Below, piece by piece: positions 11,951 through 22,171 of a DNA stretch of 64,000 bases (the first letter of the stretch is position 1; each line of letters starts with the position of its first letter). Origin of the DNA: Orychophragmus violaceus (taxonomy: Eukaryota; Streptophyta; Magnoliopsida; Brassicales; Brassicaceae); the NCBI GenBank assembly GCA_030180135.1, contig CM058236.1, positions 64,569,728 through 64,633,727 on the forward strand, written 5' to 3'. The position numbers and the translations under genes are program-made. A model generated the notes under the pieces. It had not been told where the DNA came from. It saw only the letters and a list, made by a program, of their open reading frames with translations, and did no database searches.

Positions 11951-12107
11951 CAAAGTGTTCAATTACAAAATTCAGCAGACTCCACTCAAGAACACTTGGT
12001 TCTGATCTTTCGATGTCATTATAAAAACAGAGGGTTTGATGATCACACTCTATTACATGTCATATCTAGCAAAGTTCAGTGGAGGAGTAATTGATCTAGT
12101 AACACAC

Positions 12108-12138
12108 GATGAAAGCATCTTGGCTAAGAAAAGTTGTC
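12108..12138 (+). other. Covarying hairpin motif, copy 3
   Basis: Same frame sequence with stem TCTT/AAGA and loop GGCT; the tail is AAAGTTGTC. It begins 188 bp after copy 2 begins. Confidence 0.75.
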
Positions 12139-12525
12139 GACTCTTAACAGTTTTCTGTTCTAGGCACTTTGGTCTTATGTGGAAACACTGTCTCTGCGAT
12201 ACACCTCTGACAAGTAAGTCCTAATTGTACATAATGGTTCTTTAAATTTTACACCTGTTTTTTATTTTCACCTATCAATGGCTTTCTATCTCTCTCAATG
12301 CACTATGAATAAGTGACAGAGAAGGGTCACTCACTGATTCTGTCAAACTGTCGAGGATATGCTCACACGTTTATGTATGTGTGAATGTCAGTTAAAATGT
12401 GAGGGGGCTTTATGAATCGAGCATGTTTCTTTGTTTCAGCACAAGCTGGGTATATTAATTTGGGCCATGATTATTTCTTTACTAACTAACTGATTTCAAA
12501 GCCCAACAAGGCCCATTAGGTTTTT

Positions 12526-12953
12526 GTGTTCATGTATTCAAAAAGAAGGAGGAGACATCATTCCTGTGTTACGCAGCTCTCACTTTTTCCTCTCGAGCTC
12601 AGAAAACTTATTTGCTCGTCATCAAAGATGTCTTCGCCTCCTCGCCGCTCAACTCGCTCTCAAACGACGAAGCTGATGATGGATTCCTTTGAAGCTGAGC
12701 GACGTTGCAACCGGGAAAATCGAACTCTTGCGGCCGCACCGATCGCGGATCTCTCTCCGACTATCAACTCGCAAGGCTCTCGAAGACTGTTTCAACAATT
12801 GCTTCTCCGAGATGTTGACTTCTCCGATGACGCACAGTCACATGCAGGCTCAGCACCTCGCTCATCTCGGTCTCATTGCTCCGGAAAAGAGCCAGCGAAG
12901 ACTCACCGGCCCGGAAAGGAACCAGCTCCGCCATCATCTGACAGTGAGGATTC
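12526..12953 (+). pseudogene. Third ORF of the large copia, 5' part
   Basis: Open frame from 12526; the likelier start is the MSSPPRRSTRSQ methionine at 12628. The product is Ser/Arg/Pro-rich and acidic at its end (SSDSEDSE). It is cut by the nested copia at 12954. The frame resumes at 20776 with DSASDDDVFVPQ, so the two parts were one gene. A low-complexity N-terminus of this kind often precedes the plant transposon domain seen in the second part. Confidence 0.7.
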
Positions 12954-13591
12954 TGAAGGATTGTTTAGTTAATCCTGATTCAATTCTCAGATTCAGATTA
13001 TCCTAAACATGCTGATCTAGGTTCTTCATGAATAGAAACAACAATGGATCTCACCTTATACCTGTTTATGCAGCGGAAAGAGAAGGTATATCAGAGATCA
13101 GAGAGCCACCGAGTGATAACTCCTCCAGAGGTTCACACACGCACACCAAGCAGGAAGAGAGGCTGCTAGACCACGAGGAGAGAGGCGCAGACAGAGAGAG
13201 AGTTGGCGCAGGGAGGCTAGGGTTAGGGAGAAAGAGATTTGGGTTTTAGATTATAAAACCCTTCTCTTTCCCTTTTGGGCTTTTGGGCCCAAATGCCAAT
13301 CTGATTAAATCCCTTGGATTTAATCAGACCCATTTATCTCTCTCTAAGTACGACAAATGCCTGGCACTTTTACCGTACTTCTGCTAAGCCGTTCCTACAC
13401 ATTTTCCTGTTAGCTTAGGCGTGTGACCCATATGGGATCATATAATAAAGGCAATAAGTCCAAGACTTATAGATCATGAGCGGACTCTAGCAAGCTATCA
13501 TGACCCCCAGTATTATATGACTTATGTCTGATCATTGACATACTCTTACTTTCTAGAGACAGTACCGAGATTACTGGACACAATTCCAACA
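12954..13591 (-). repeat. 3' LTR of the intact copia
   Basis: Plus-strand ends are TGAAGGATTG and CCAACA. It carries the 13-bp-stem hairpin at 13300-13328. The 73-codon frame inside it (13028-13249) is also present in the other LTR and is not treated as a gene. Confidence 0.93.
13300..13328. other. LTR hairpin, 13-bp perfect stem with 3-nt loop
   Basis: Arms TCTGATTAAATCC and GGATTTAATCAGA, loop CTT. The same arms occur at 20484-20512, 51761-51789 and 58273-58301, with loops CTT, AAA and AAG. A GGGCCCAAA-type purine/pyrimidine stretch lies alongside. Confidence 0.85.
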
Positions 13592-13600
13592 ATCTCCCAC
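13592..13600 (-). promoter_or_regulatory. Polypurine tract of the intact copia
   Basis: The minus strand reads GTGGGAGAT directly before the 3' LTR. The relative at 58001-58009 has the same tract. Confidence 0.75.
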
Positions 13601-14440
13601 TTGTACTGGAATCTCTGTATTCATAATCCTTTTGTCTCAATATCTCGATTAGTCATAAGGCAAGATTGGTGTCATCCTTATAAAGCCTAATCTTGTTCAT
13701 CGGACTCTGATTCGATACTGACAATCCAAACGACTCGGGACAGTCCGTTTGAGCATGGCCATGCATTTTCCAGTATTCAAATCTCCGATTGGCCTAGAGA
13801 TATTCACTCCATTTATATTGGAGGGACAAATTCCGTCTTGTTCCATCACTGTAAACTACTCATTTCATAATGTACCCAAACAAGGTCCTTATAACTATCG
13901 CAGAACGATAGCGTTAGACAATGATCAAAGTGCATCAGTCCATGTGCAGTCACATGCATGCGAACTCAGGTCTAAGGACTATACTCTATAGTCGTAGTAA
14001 GAATCTCTTATGACACAGATATAAATATCCTGAAGAGTTCTTATAATCGGGTCTTGTCCGGTCGTATGTTCCCAACATACACCTATGTACTGACTTTGAT
14101 GCCGCGCATCTATGACACACTGAGACTTTGTCATAAGTCACATATCAATCTAGTCTCACACGGTTGTTGGTGTTCCAATTTCAACAACCTTCGACTAGGG
14201 ACAGGATGATATAATCCATCTATCAAATATAGGGTCTCATGATCAAGCTAAATGACTTTGATGACTCAAGATCAAGTCACTTACTTCGATGACCTATAAA
14301 ATGGTTTATATCACTTTGGAACGATTATTTCATCACAGTTAAAATAATCTTGAAATAATAATTTCATTAAACATAAGAATGTTTTACAAGAACATATCAA
14401 ATAACTAAATAAAGCCCTCAAACTCCCACTCAAATTTAGA
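13601..14440 (-). other. 3' spacer between pol and LTR
   Basis: Non-coding on the element's sense strand. An antisense 80-codon frame (13749-13991, MSMAMHFPVFKSP...) is kept in the defective relative at 57610-57852 with about five amino-acid changes, but not in the older relative near 61060-61290. Confidence 0.6.
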
Positions 14441-17400
14441 TTACATTTCAATGTCTCTAATGCCTACAGCTTCAGTCAGGAACTCGAGCTTAGGCCTTGG
14501 GAGTGGCTTTGTCAACGGATCAGCGACGTTATCATCTGTCTGAACTCGGCTGATCTTGACTTCCTTTCTATTAATGATGTCACGTATCAAGTGAAATCTT
14601 CTTAGAACATGCTTGGATTTCTGGTGTGATCTCGGTTCCTTTGCCTGAGCTATAGCACCATTGTTATCACAAAACAGTGCTAGAGGCTCAGCCGCATCTG
14701 GTATCACACCTAGTTCAATAATGAACTTTCGTATCCAAACAGCTTCCTTCGCAGCTTCTGAGGCGGCGATATATTCAGCTTCTGTAGTGGAATCAGCAAC
14801 GGTGTCTTGCTTGGAGCTTCTCCAACTGATTGCACCGCCATTCAGACAAAAGATATAACCGGACTGTGACCGGAAATCATCTTGGTCTGTCTGGAAACTT
14901 GCGTCCGTGAATCCACTGACTTTAAGCACATCACTTCCACCGTACACCAAGAACTTATCCTTAGTATGTCTTAGATACTTCAAGATATTCTTTACGGCAA
15001 TCCAATGGTTTTCACCTGGATTTGACTGGTATCTACTCGTCATGCTCAATGCATAAGCAACATCAGGACGAGTACAGATCATGGCATACATGACAGATCC
15101 TATTGCAGATGCATAAGGAATATTCTTCATGCGCTCAAGCTCAGCAGCCGTCGTAGGGCTCTGCTTCTTGCTTAGCGTTGTGCCATGTACCATTGGCGTG
15201 AAGCCCTTCTTGGAATCTTTCATGCTGAATCTTTGTAGGACTTTGTCAATGTATGAGTCTTGACACAAGCCTATCAGCCTTCTAGATCTATCCCGGTAGA
15301 TCCTGATTCCAAGAACGTATGCGGCTTCACCCATGTCTTTCATGGAAAAACAACTTCCAAGCCAGTCCTTTACGGACTTCAGCATTGGAATGTCGTTTCC
15401 GAGAAGCAGTATGTCATCGACATACAGAATAAGAAATACTATCTTGCTCCCACTAGTTTTCTTATACACGCATTGTTCTTCTTCGTTTCTGATGAAGTCA
15501 AATTGCTTGATCGCTTCATCAAAACGAAGATTCCAGCTCCTCGATGCTTGCTTCAATCCATAAATGGATTTATGAAGCTTGCATACTTTCCCAGCATTCT
15601 TTGGATCTATGTAACCGTCAGGTTGTGTCATATACACATCCTCTTCCAGAATTCCATTCAGGAAGGCGGTTTTCACGTCCATCTGCCAAATTTCATAATC
15701 ATGAAAAGCTGCAGTTGCTAGAAGAATCCGAATAGATTTCATCATAGCCACTGGTGAATAGGTTTCATCGTAATCCACACCGTGAACTTGTCTGAAACCT
15801 TTTGCCACCAACCTGGCTTTATAAATCTGGACATTTCCATCCACGTCAATCTTCTTCTTGAAGATCCATTTGCACTCGATGGCTTTTACACCAGCGGGTA
15901 AGTCAACCAACGAAAACACTTGGTTGACCGACATGGAGTCCATTTCGGAATCAGTGGCCTTGCGCCACTTAGAGGAATCTGGGCCCATCATGGCTTGATT
16001 GAAGTTCGATGGTTCATCACCATCAATGATCAGAAGATCATGACAGTCAGTCACGAGGAATCCTTGATATCTCTCGGGTTCGTGACGGATCCTCCCGGAT
16101 CTTCGAACTTCAGGTACTACAGGTTCAGGCTCTACAATTTCTTGTAGGTCCTCCTGCTGCTCTTCCTCATTAGGTTGAGCAGTATCCTGTTCATCTTGAA
16201 TTTCTTCAAGCAGTACCTTACTCCCACTGTCTTTCTTAGAGAGAAACTCTCTCTCAAGAAAGTTACAATCCCGGGCAACAAAGATCTTGTTCTCGGAACG
16301 TAGATAGAAGTAATAAGCCTTGGTTTCCTTCGGATAACCAATGAAGTAGCATTTATCAGACTTTGGTGTAAGCTTATCTGAGATTAATCTCTTGACATAG
16401 GCTTCACAACCCCAAATTCTTAGATAAGACAGCACTGGAGCCACTCCAGTCCATAATTCATATGGTGTCTTTGCTACTGCTTTTGATGGCGCTCTATTTA
16501 GAGTGAACACTGCTGTTAGCAGAGCATATCCCCAAAGGGATATTGGAAGGTCTGTGTGACTCATCATAGATCGAACCATATCCAATAAGGTCCGATTTCT
16601 CCTCTCAGACACACCATTCCATTGAGGTGTTCCGGGAGGAGTGAGTTGGGATACGATCCCACACTCTCTTAGATGATCACTGAATTCTTGGCTTAAGTAT
16701 TCTCCTCCTCGGTCGGACCGAAGAGCCTTAATGCTTTTGCCAAGTTGGTTCTGTACTTCATTTTGGAATTCTCTGAACTTCTCAAAAGATTCAGACTTAT
16801 GTTTCATTAAATAAACATATCCATACCTACTGAAATCATCAGTGAAGGTAATGAAGTACTGATAGTTTCCTCTTGCATTTTTGGACATTGGGCCACACAC
16901 GTCAGTGTGTATCAGGCCCAATAAGTCACTGGCCCTCTCGTTAGGTTTATTAAAGGGGGCCCGTGTCATTTTGCCCATCATGCAGGATTCGCATTTCTCA
17001 CATGACTCAAAGTCAAATGAGCCAAGAAGTCCATTCGAATGGAGCCTCTTGATGCGTTTCTCGCTGATGTGCCCTAAACGACAATGCCATAGAAACGTTC
17101 GGTTCTCCTCATTAGGTTTGAACCGTTTGGTATTAATGTTATAAATTGGCGCGGATTGATCGAGTATGTAAAGCCCATTCGTAAGAGGGGCACAACCATA
17201 GAACAAATTGTTGCGATTGAAGGAACATAATTTATTCTTAACTGAAAAATCATAACCTTCCAAATCCAACAAAGAAATTGAAATAATATTCCTGCTTATA
17301 GCAGGTACAAAATAACAATTATTAAGTTCTAAAACCAATCCCGAAGGTAAAGACAACAAGTATGTGCCTACAGCTAGTGCTGGAACTTTCGCTCCATTCC

Positions 17401-18418
17401 CAACTCGTAGCTCCACTTGTCCTTGCTTCAGCCTTCTACTGTTGCTGAGTGCCTGCATATTAGTACAAATATGAGCCCCACAACCAGTATCCATAACCCA
17501 TGAGGTATTATCAGAAGTAGTTGTATTAACTTCTATAGCAAAAATACCTGTCGAAGAAGTCTCGAGAGTCTTCTTCTTCAATTCCTTTAGACCTTCTTGG
17601 AATTTCTTACATTCTCTCCTCCAATGCCCTGGTTCTTTACAGAACCTGCATATGTCAGTTGGCCCAGCCTTGGACTTGGGCTTGGGCTTTGGCGTGTCCT
17701 TGTCCGCGACTTGGACAGCCTTGGCCTTTCCCTTATCCTTAGCAGAGGATTTCTTAAACCCCTTGCCCTTTTGCACCATAAGCACATTGGGGTCCTTGGC
17801 GGTTTTCCTCAAGTTGGGCTCTGCAGTCTTGAGCATTCCGTGAAGCTCAGGCAATGTCTTACTCAAGCCATGCATGTTAAAGTTCAAAATGAACTGATCA
17901 TAGCTTGCAGGTAATGACTGCAGAATGATGTCGCAGGCAAGTTCCTGGCTGATAGGGCAGTCGAGTTTCTGAAGATGATCGAGATAACCCATCATCTTCA
18001 AGACATGAGGACTCACTGCCGCATTCGCAGCCAACTTGCAGTCCAAGAGGTTCTTAACTGTCTGGAACCTCTCAGTCCTAGCCTGCTCCTGAAAAAGCGA
18101 TTTCAGGCTTGCCATTATCTCAATTGGTGACAATACACTCTCGAACTGCATTTGCAGCTCAGCAGTCATTGTCGCCAACATAAGGCAATACACATCATTT
18201 TCATCTGACGAATGCTTTTCCCAAGCATTATGCAGAGTCCTGGCGGCATTGTTAGCAGGCCTCTCGGGGAGAGGATCACGAAGGACATAATCCTTCTTCT
18301 CCTGCTTGAGGACCAGCCTCAAGTTCCTTGACCACGTCAGGAAGTTCGTTCCAGTCAGCTTCTCCTTCTCGAGAACAGACCGGATTGAGAATGTGTTTTG
18401 TGTGCTTGTAGTAGTCAT
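14441..18418 (-). CDS. Intact copia gag-pol polyprotein, 1325 aa
   Basis: Single frame with no stops. Gag (residues 1 to about 280) starts MTTTSTQNTFSIRSVL and has a CCHC knuckle at 257-270 (CRFCKEPGHWRREC). The aspartic protease motif is DTG at 310-312. Then follow the pre-integrase zinc region (HCRLGHISEKR), the integrase core (HTDVCGPM, RSDRGGEYLSQE, GTPQWNGVSERRNR), reverse transcriptase (IWQMDVKTAFLNG, YVDDILLLGND) and RNase H (TEAEYIAASEAAKEAVW, ADPLTKPLP). All catalytic signatures that can be recognised by eye are present. It makes the cytoplasmic particle, cDNA and integration machinery. Length and order fit a complete Ty1/copia polyprotein; whether it is expressed is not visible. Confidence 0.95.
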   Translation of the reverse strand: MTTTSTQNTFSIRSVLEKEKLTGTNFLTWSRNLRLVLKQEKKDYVLRDPLPERPANNAARTLHNAWEKHSSDENDVYCLMLATMTAELQMQFESVLSPIEIMASLKSLFQEQARTERFQTVKNLLDCKLAANAAVSPHVLKMMGYLDHLQKLDCPISQELACDIILQSLPASYDQFILNFNMHGLSKTLPELHGMLKTAEPNLRKTAKDPNVLMVQKGKGFKKSSAKDKGKAKAVQVADKDTPKPKPKSKAGPTDICRFCKEPGHWRRECKKFQEGLKELKKKTLETSSTGIFAIEVNTTTSDNTSWVMDTGCGAHICTNMQALSNSRRLKQGQVELRVGNGAKVPALAVGTYLLSLPSGLVLELNNCYFVPAISRNIISISLLDLEGYDFSVKNKLCSFNRNNLFYGCAPLTNGLYILDQSAPIYNINTKRFKPNEENRTFLWHCRLGHISEKRIKRLHSNGLLGSFDFESCEKCESCMMGKMTRAPFNKPNERASDLLGLIHTDVCGPMSKNARGNYQYFITFTDDFSRYGYVYLMKHKSESFEKFREFQNEVQNQLGKSIKALRSDRGGEYLSQEFSDHLRECGIVSQLTPPGTPQWNGVSERRNRTLLDMVRSMMSHTDLPISLWGYALLTAVFTLNRAPSKAVAKTPYELWTGVAPVLSYLRIWGCEAYVKRLISDKLTPKSDKCYFIGYPKETKAYYFYLRSENKIFVARDCNFLEREFLSKKDSGSKVLLEEIQDEQDTAQPNEEEQQEDLQEIVEPEPVVPEVRRSGRIRHEPERYQGFLVTDCHDLLIIDGDEPSNFNQAMMGPDSSKWRKATDSEMDSMSVNQVFSLVDLPAGVKAIECKWIFKKKIDVDGNVQIYKARLVAKGFRQVHGVDYDETYSPVAMMKSIRILLATAAFHDYEIWQMDVKTAFLNGILEEDVYMTQPDGYIDPKNAGKVCKLHKSIYGLKQASRSWNLRFDEAIKQFDFIRNEEEQCVYKKTSGSKIVFLILYVDDILLLGNDIPMLKSVKDWLGSCFSMKDMGEAAYVLGIRIYRDRSRRLIGLCQDSYIDKVLQRFSMKDSKKGFTPMVHGTTLSKKQSPTTAAELERMKNIPYASAIGSVMYAMICTRPDVAYALSMTSRYQSNPGENHWIAVKNILKYLRHTKDKFLVYGGSDVLKVSGFTDASFQTDQDDFRSQSGYIFCLNGGAISWRSSKQDTVADSTTEAEYIAASEAAKEAVWIRKFIIELGVIPDAAEPLALFCDNNGAIAQAKEPRSHQKSKHVLRRFHLIRDIINRKEVKISRVQTDDNVADPLTKPLPRPKLEFLTEAVGIRDIEM

Positions 18419-18954
18419 AGCTGAAATATATAGATAAAAAGGTTATTAGTTAAAATGTTCAATATGATTAATCTCGTATTAAATTTAATATGATTAATCA
18501 TGCATTATATTCAATAACATAAGTTACCCTCAATAGAATATAATGATTCCAAGATCCACATATAACTAAAATCAAAGTGGGCCACTGGCCATCACCCAAT
18601 CTTAGCTTATATCGGTAAGCCCTATTTCGGCTAATTATATCCGTGATATAACTCTTGGTTGTGAATCTGGGCCCGAGGCCCAATCCACTCTGATGTCTCA
18701 AGGCCCGGGACTCCCGATGGCCCAGTCAAGAAAACCAGACTATACAGTCATGTAATCATTAATGTCTGGGACTCCCAATGACATTTATGAATCACAAACC
18801 GTCTTATCCACGCAAAAGTAGACACCCTCACACTGTAAGGCCATGAATACAATTGAATGGGCTTCGACAGCTGACATAGCCTGGACAAGACATCCAACGC
18901 TTGATATTATTTGAGGTTCGTAGGTTTATTAAAATTTCATTCCCAAAATAGAAG

Positions 18955-19135
18955 ATTACTATTTCGGGAAACTTTCTATTTTTGGAAACCTACTATTTTT
19001 GGAAACATTCTAAAATTGGAAACTTTCTAAAAACGGAAACTTTCTAACTTTAGAAATTTCTTAAAATCCAAAACCCGCAAATCTAGAAACTTCTATTTTA
19101 AGAAACTTTCTAATTTCAAAATTTCGGAAACTTTA
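18955..19135. repeat. Degenerate tandem GAAACTTTCTA repeat
   Basis: About ten imperfect copies of a 17-20 bp unit built on GAAACTTTCTA. The homologous block in the other element is at about 53040-53225. Confidence 0.75.
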
Positions 19136-19599
19136 ATTTAAAATCGATTTATATAACTTTATAAAATAAATTTTAAATTAATCTGAAGAAAGACTCAAAT
19201 AATTGGCCCAATTGTTTTAACTTCTTGGCCCGAGGCCCAAGAATTGGTCCATGTCCAAGACATGACCCAATTGTCCAATTAAATGACATAACCGGTCTGG
19301 TTCATTAAAATTTGTCTAACCAAATTTTAATTACTACGATGACCACAATTGTCAACCGGTTATTTACTAAACCGGATTTTCTCAATTTATTTGGTCCAAC
19401 CAAATCAAATTAGAAAATCCTGGTTTAGGCACTAAATCCAATAATTCTTTCGACATTGGATTTCTTGTCCCGGTTTAACCAGACTTAATAAAATTATTAA
19501 ATCTGTTTATTAAACCAGGACGAATAATTTTAATCAAAATTCTAAACCGAGCCTTAAACCGAACCGAACCGAATTGGTCACAAACCGATTACGGTTGTG

Positions 19600-19930
19600 A
19601 CCTAGCTCCACGATCGCCATGCCCAGCCGTAAGCCGCACGCAAAAAACGATCAAGGATCGAGACGGCAGCGGACGAGACGATCGGGACCATGCTCGGGAC
19701 GCGGACGGGTTGCTCGGGTCAGGCGGGAGAGCCGCGATCGTTCCACGCCAAGCTTCAGCGATCGGGACGATCGTGCAAGCTGCAGGAAGCGATCGTGACG
19801 CGACAGCATGCTGGACTCGCCGGGATGATGCAGGAAGCGATCGCGATCGCATTGATCCGATCCGCTCGATCGTCCCGTCCGGCTGCCGCTCTCACGCTTG
19901 CGATCGGTTGATCATGCGATCGATCTTATG
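19600..19930. repeat. CGATCG-rich block
   Basis: The hexamer CGATCG and near matches recur densely here, against an AT-rich background. The relative has a related GATCG-rich block at 52300-52560. The arginine/serine-rich frames here are by-products of this composition. Confidence 0.7.
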
Positions 19931-20124
19931 ATTGATCCATGCATCCAAACCATCGGCTGATCACAAAACAAGTCATATAGCTTGTTTGCGATTTGATTAG
20001 AGTGTTTAGGGTTCAATTCTTGTTTCTTAAGTGATTTATCTTATCAGTAGTTGATTCAAAAACACTTCTAAACAGATTAAACAACCTAAACATGAATCTA
20101 AACAAGAAATCCTAAGAACCAATG

Positions 20125-20136
20125 GCTCTGATACCA
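20125..20136 (-). other. Primer-binding site of the intact copia
   Basis: The minus strand reads TGGTATCAGAGC one base from the 5' LTR. Confidence 0.88.
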
Positions 20137-20137
20137 C

Positions 20138-20775
20138 TGAAGGATTGTTTAGTTAATCCTGATTCAATTCTCAGATTCAGATTATCCTAAACATGCTGAT
20201 CTAGGTTCTTCTTGAATAGAAACAACAATAGATCTCACCTTATACCTGTTTATGCAGCGGAAAGAGAAGGTATATCAGAGATCAGAGAGCCACCGAGTGA
20301 TAACTCCTCCAGAGGTTCACACACGCACACCAAGCAGGAAGAGAGGCTGCTAGACCACGAGGAGAGAGGCGCAGACAGAGAGAGAGTTGGCGCAGGGAGG
20401 CTAGGGTTAGGGAGAAAGAGATTTGGGTTTTAGATTATAAAACCCTTCTCTTTCCCTTTTGGGCTTTTGGGCCCAAATGCCAATCTGATTAAATCCCTTG
20501 GATTTAATCAGACCCATTTATCTCTCTCTAAGTACGACAAATGCCTGGCACTTTTACCGTACTTCTGCTAAGCCGTTCCTACACATTTTCCTGTTAGCTT
20601 AGGCATGTGACCCATATGGGATCATATAATAAAGGCAATAAGTCCAAGACTTATAGATCATGAGCGGACTCTAGCAAGCCATCATGACCCCCAGTATTAT
20701 ATGACTTATGTCTGATCATTGACATACTCTTACTTTCTAGAGACAGTACCGAGATTACTGGACACAATTCCAACA
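20138..20775 (-). repeat. 5' LTR of the intact copia
   Basis: Differs from 12954-13591 at about four visible positions. Contains the conserved hairpin at 20484-20512. Confidence 0.93.
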
Positions 20776-21898
20776 GATTCTGCCTCTGACGATGATGTAT
20801 TTGTGCCACAACACAAAACCCCATACTGGACACTTGAGGATCACTATTTGGCAAATCGACTAGCCTTCGAGGATATGCGATTCAAATATCCGGCTCTAGA
20901 TTGTATGAATCTTCAACCGCTCAGTCCTCGACACTCTTCAAGCCAAGCAAAGGAGCGCTATGTGATGATGAAATCGAGAGCTTTTCTGGATCAGAAACTG
21001 CTCCAGTTGGATGATTCCACGCTCAGTGAGGTAAAGAATTTCATTGTAAAAGCCGGTCTGATCTACAAAATGCTGCATGTACCACCTTACTATCCTAGGT
21101 TGGTTAAGGAATTTTTAGCCAATTTGTGCGATTCGGAAGTTTCGGAAAAAAACTAGGCTGGTTTATGTTCGAGGTGAAGCGTATGAGTTCACTCCTGATC
21201 TCATCAACCGCATGTTCCTTACTTCGGATACGAGACGTCCAACTGATTGGGATGAGGAATACATTGATCAAGCTATCACGGTCCTCACTGGTGGTCGACA
21301 CAAGCGATCGGAAGGAGTCTTGTCTAAGCATTTACTACCAAAGTTTCAAGTTCTCTACAAGCTGTGTTGCTCAAATTAGATTCCTAGCTCAAACAAGACC
21401 ACAATGGTCAGAGAGAGGCTTAGATAAACTTCGGATGCTTGGTTTATGATCAGATCATGGATATGGCACACTCACCTCAGTCCGAGAAGAAGATTATCTT
21501 CCCTAATCTGATCTTCCAGATACTGTACTTTCAAAGGGATGTCAATGTCACTTCTGGGGATGGCGCACCGATTGGCTATGCAATCAACATCACACTGGAC
21601 CCTAAAGCTGGTCGTGGCTCAGACAATGAAGACGAAGCGCAGGCTCCTGACCTCGCCAGGGATGTTGACAATGCTATTCGAGGCCTGCGTTACATACAAC
21701 GCCGGATCCGCCGTATGTTTGCTCTTTTAGTTTTCTGTTTCTGACGTCTTTCATGTTTGTCTTGAGCTTGTTTTTTGTTAAATATGTGACCATCTCAGGG
21801 GGAGAATATTCACAGTATCCCAAGCAGACATGACATGGAGAGTATGATAACGACGATAAGGAGAGCACGGAGGATGAGCAAGATGACTAGTTCACACT
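20776..21898 (+). pseudogene. Third ORF of the large copia, 3' part (plant transposon-type domain)
   Basis: The frame resumes after the nested element (DSASDDDVFVPQHKTPYW) and runs to a stop at 21156. An A7 run near 21148 marks a one-base shift. The next frame continues VYVRGEAYEFTPDLINRMF to about 21378. Two further segments (near 21450-21740) continue the protein. The pattern of a fragment around LVKEFLANL, then VYVRGEAYEF and a following INRMF, resembles the family annotated as putative plant transposon protein (Transposase_32 type, from memory). It is not an obvious envelope protein: no transmembrane segment was seen. A possible 86-bp intron lies at 21713-21798 (GTATGT...CTCAG). Its function in the element is unknown. 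Confidence 0.6.
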
Positions 21899-22157
21899 AG
21901 GAAGAACGTTGTCTACTAGACTTGTTTTGTAGTTTGATAACTTCTGATTGTCTTGTCTCTGTTGACCTAATGCTTGCTTTCTGTTGTTTGCTTGCTTTCT
22001 GTTGTTTGATTTTCTGAACATGTGTCTTTGGTTCTCGTTTGCTTTTAAGACTAAGGAAACTCAGTTTCGTTTCATGGACCATAAGAAAATTGTTGTGTGT
22101 GGAATGGTTGTTCTTTGATCTAAAACTTGACAGGTGAGATGGTGCACACATTGAGAC

Positions 22158-22171
22158 AAAAAGGGGGAGAA
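22158..22171 (+). promoter_or_regulatory. Polypurine tract of the large copia
   Basis: AAAAAGGGGGAGAA directly precedes the 3' LTR. Confidence 0.82.

Larger units (their letters stand above)
11512..12525 (+). other. Spacer between pol and the third ORF
   Basis: No credible ORF. The first half carries three copies of a 31-nt hairpin motif (listed separately). The remainder, 12140-12525, is unremarkable apart from T-rich tracts and GTCACTCACTGATTCTG. Confidence 0.6.
18419..20137 (-). other. Long 5' leader of the intact copia
   Basis: 1.7 kb between the 5' LTR and gag. It holds a 67-codon small ORF (18498-18701), kept with few changes at 53467-53670; a run of GAAACTTTCTA-like repeats (18955-19135); and a CGATCG-dense block (19600-19930). 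The primer site is at 20125-20136. The same parts occur in the same order in the defective relative. Confidence 0.8.
12954..20775 (-). mobile_element. Young, apparently intact Ty1/copia nested in the larger copia
   Basis: Two 638-bp LTRs (12954-13591 and 20138-20775) are flanked by the duplication GATTC (12949-12953 and 20776-20780). Only about four differences between the LTRs can be counted by eye. The element has a primer site, a long 1.7 kb leader, one uninterrupted 1325-codon gag-pol frame, and a spacer with purine tract before the 3' LTR. Everything needed for transposition appears present. LTR, leader and gag closely match the defective element at 51498-58645, so both belong to one family and this copy is a plausible source of enzymes for the other. 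Confidence 0.95.

Noticed and set aside
13028..13249. 73-codon frame repeated at 20212
   Set aside because: Lies inside the copia LTR and is duplicated with it; no domain or support.
19589..19931. Arg/Ser/Ala-rich frames on both strands
   Set aside because: Composition artefact of the CGATCG-dense leader block.
20776..21898. Envelope (env-like) gene
   Set aside because: No signal peptide or transmembrane segment seen; the motifs fit a plant transposon-type domain better.
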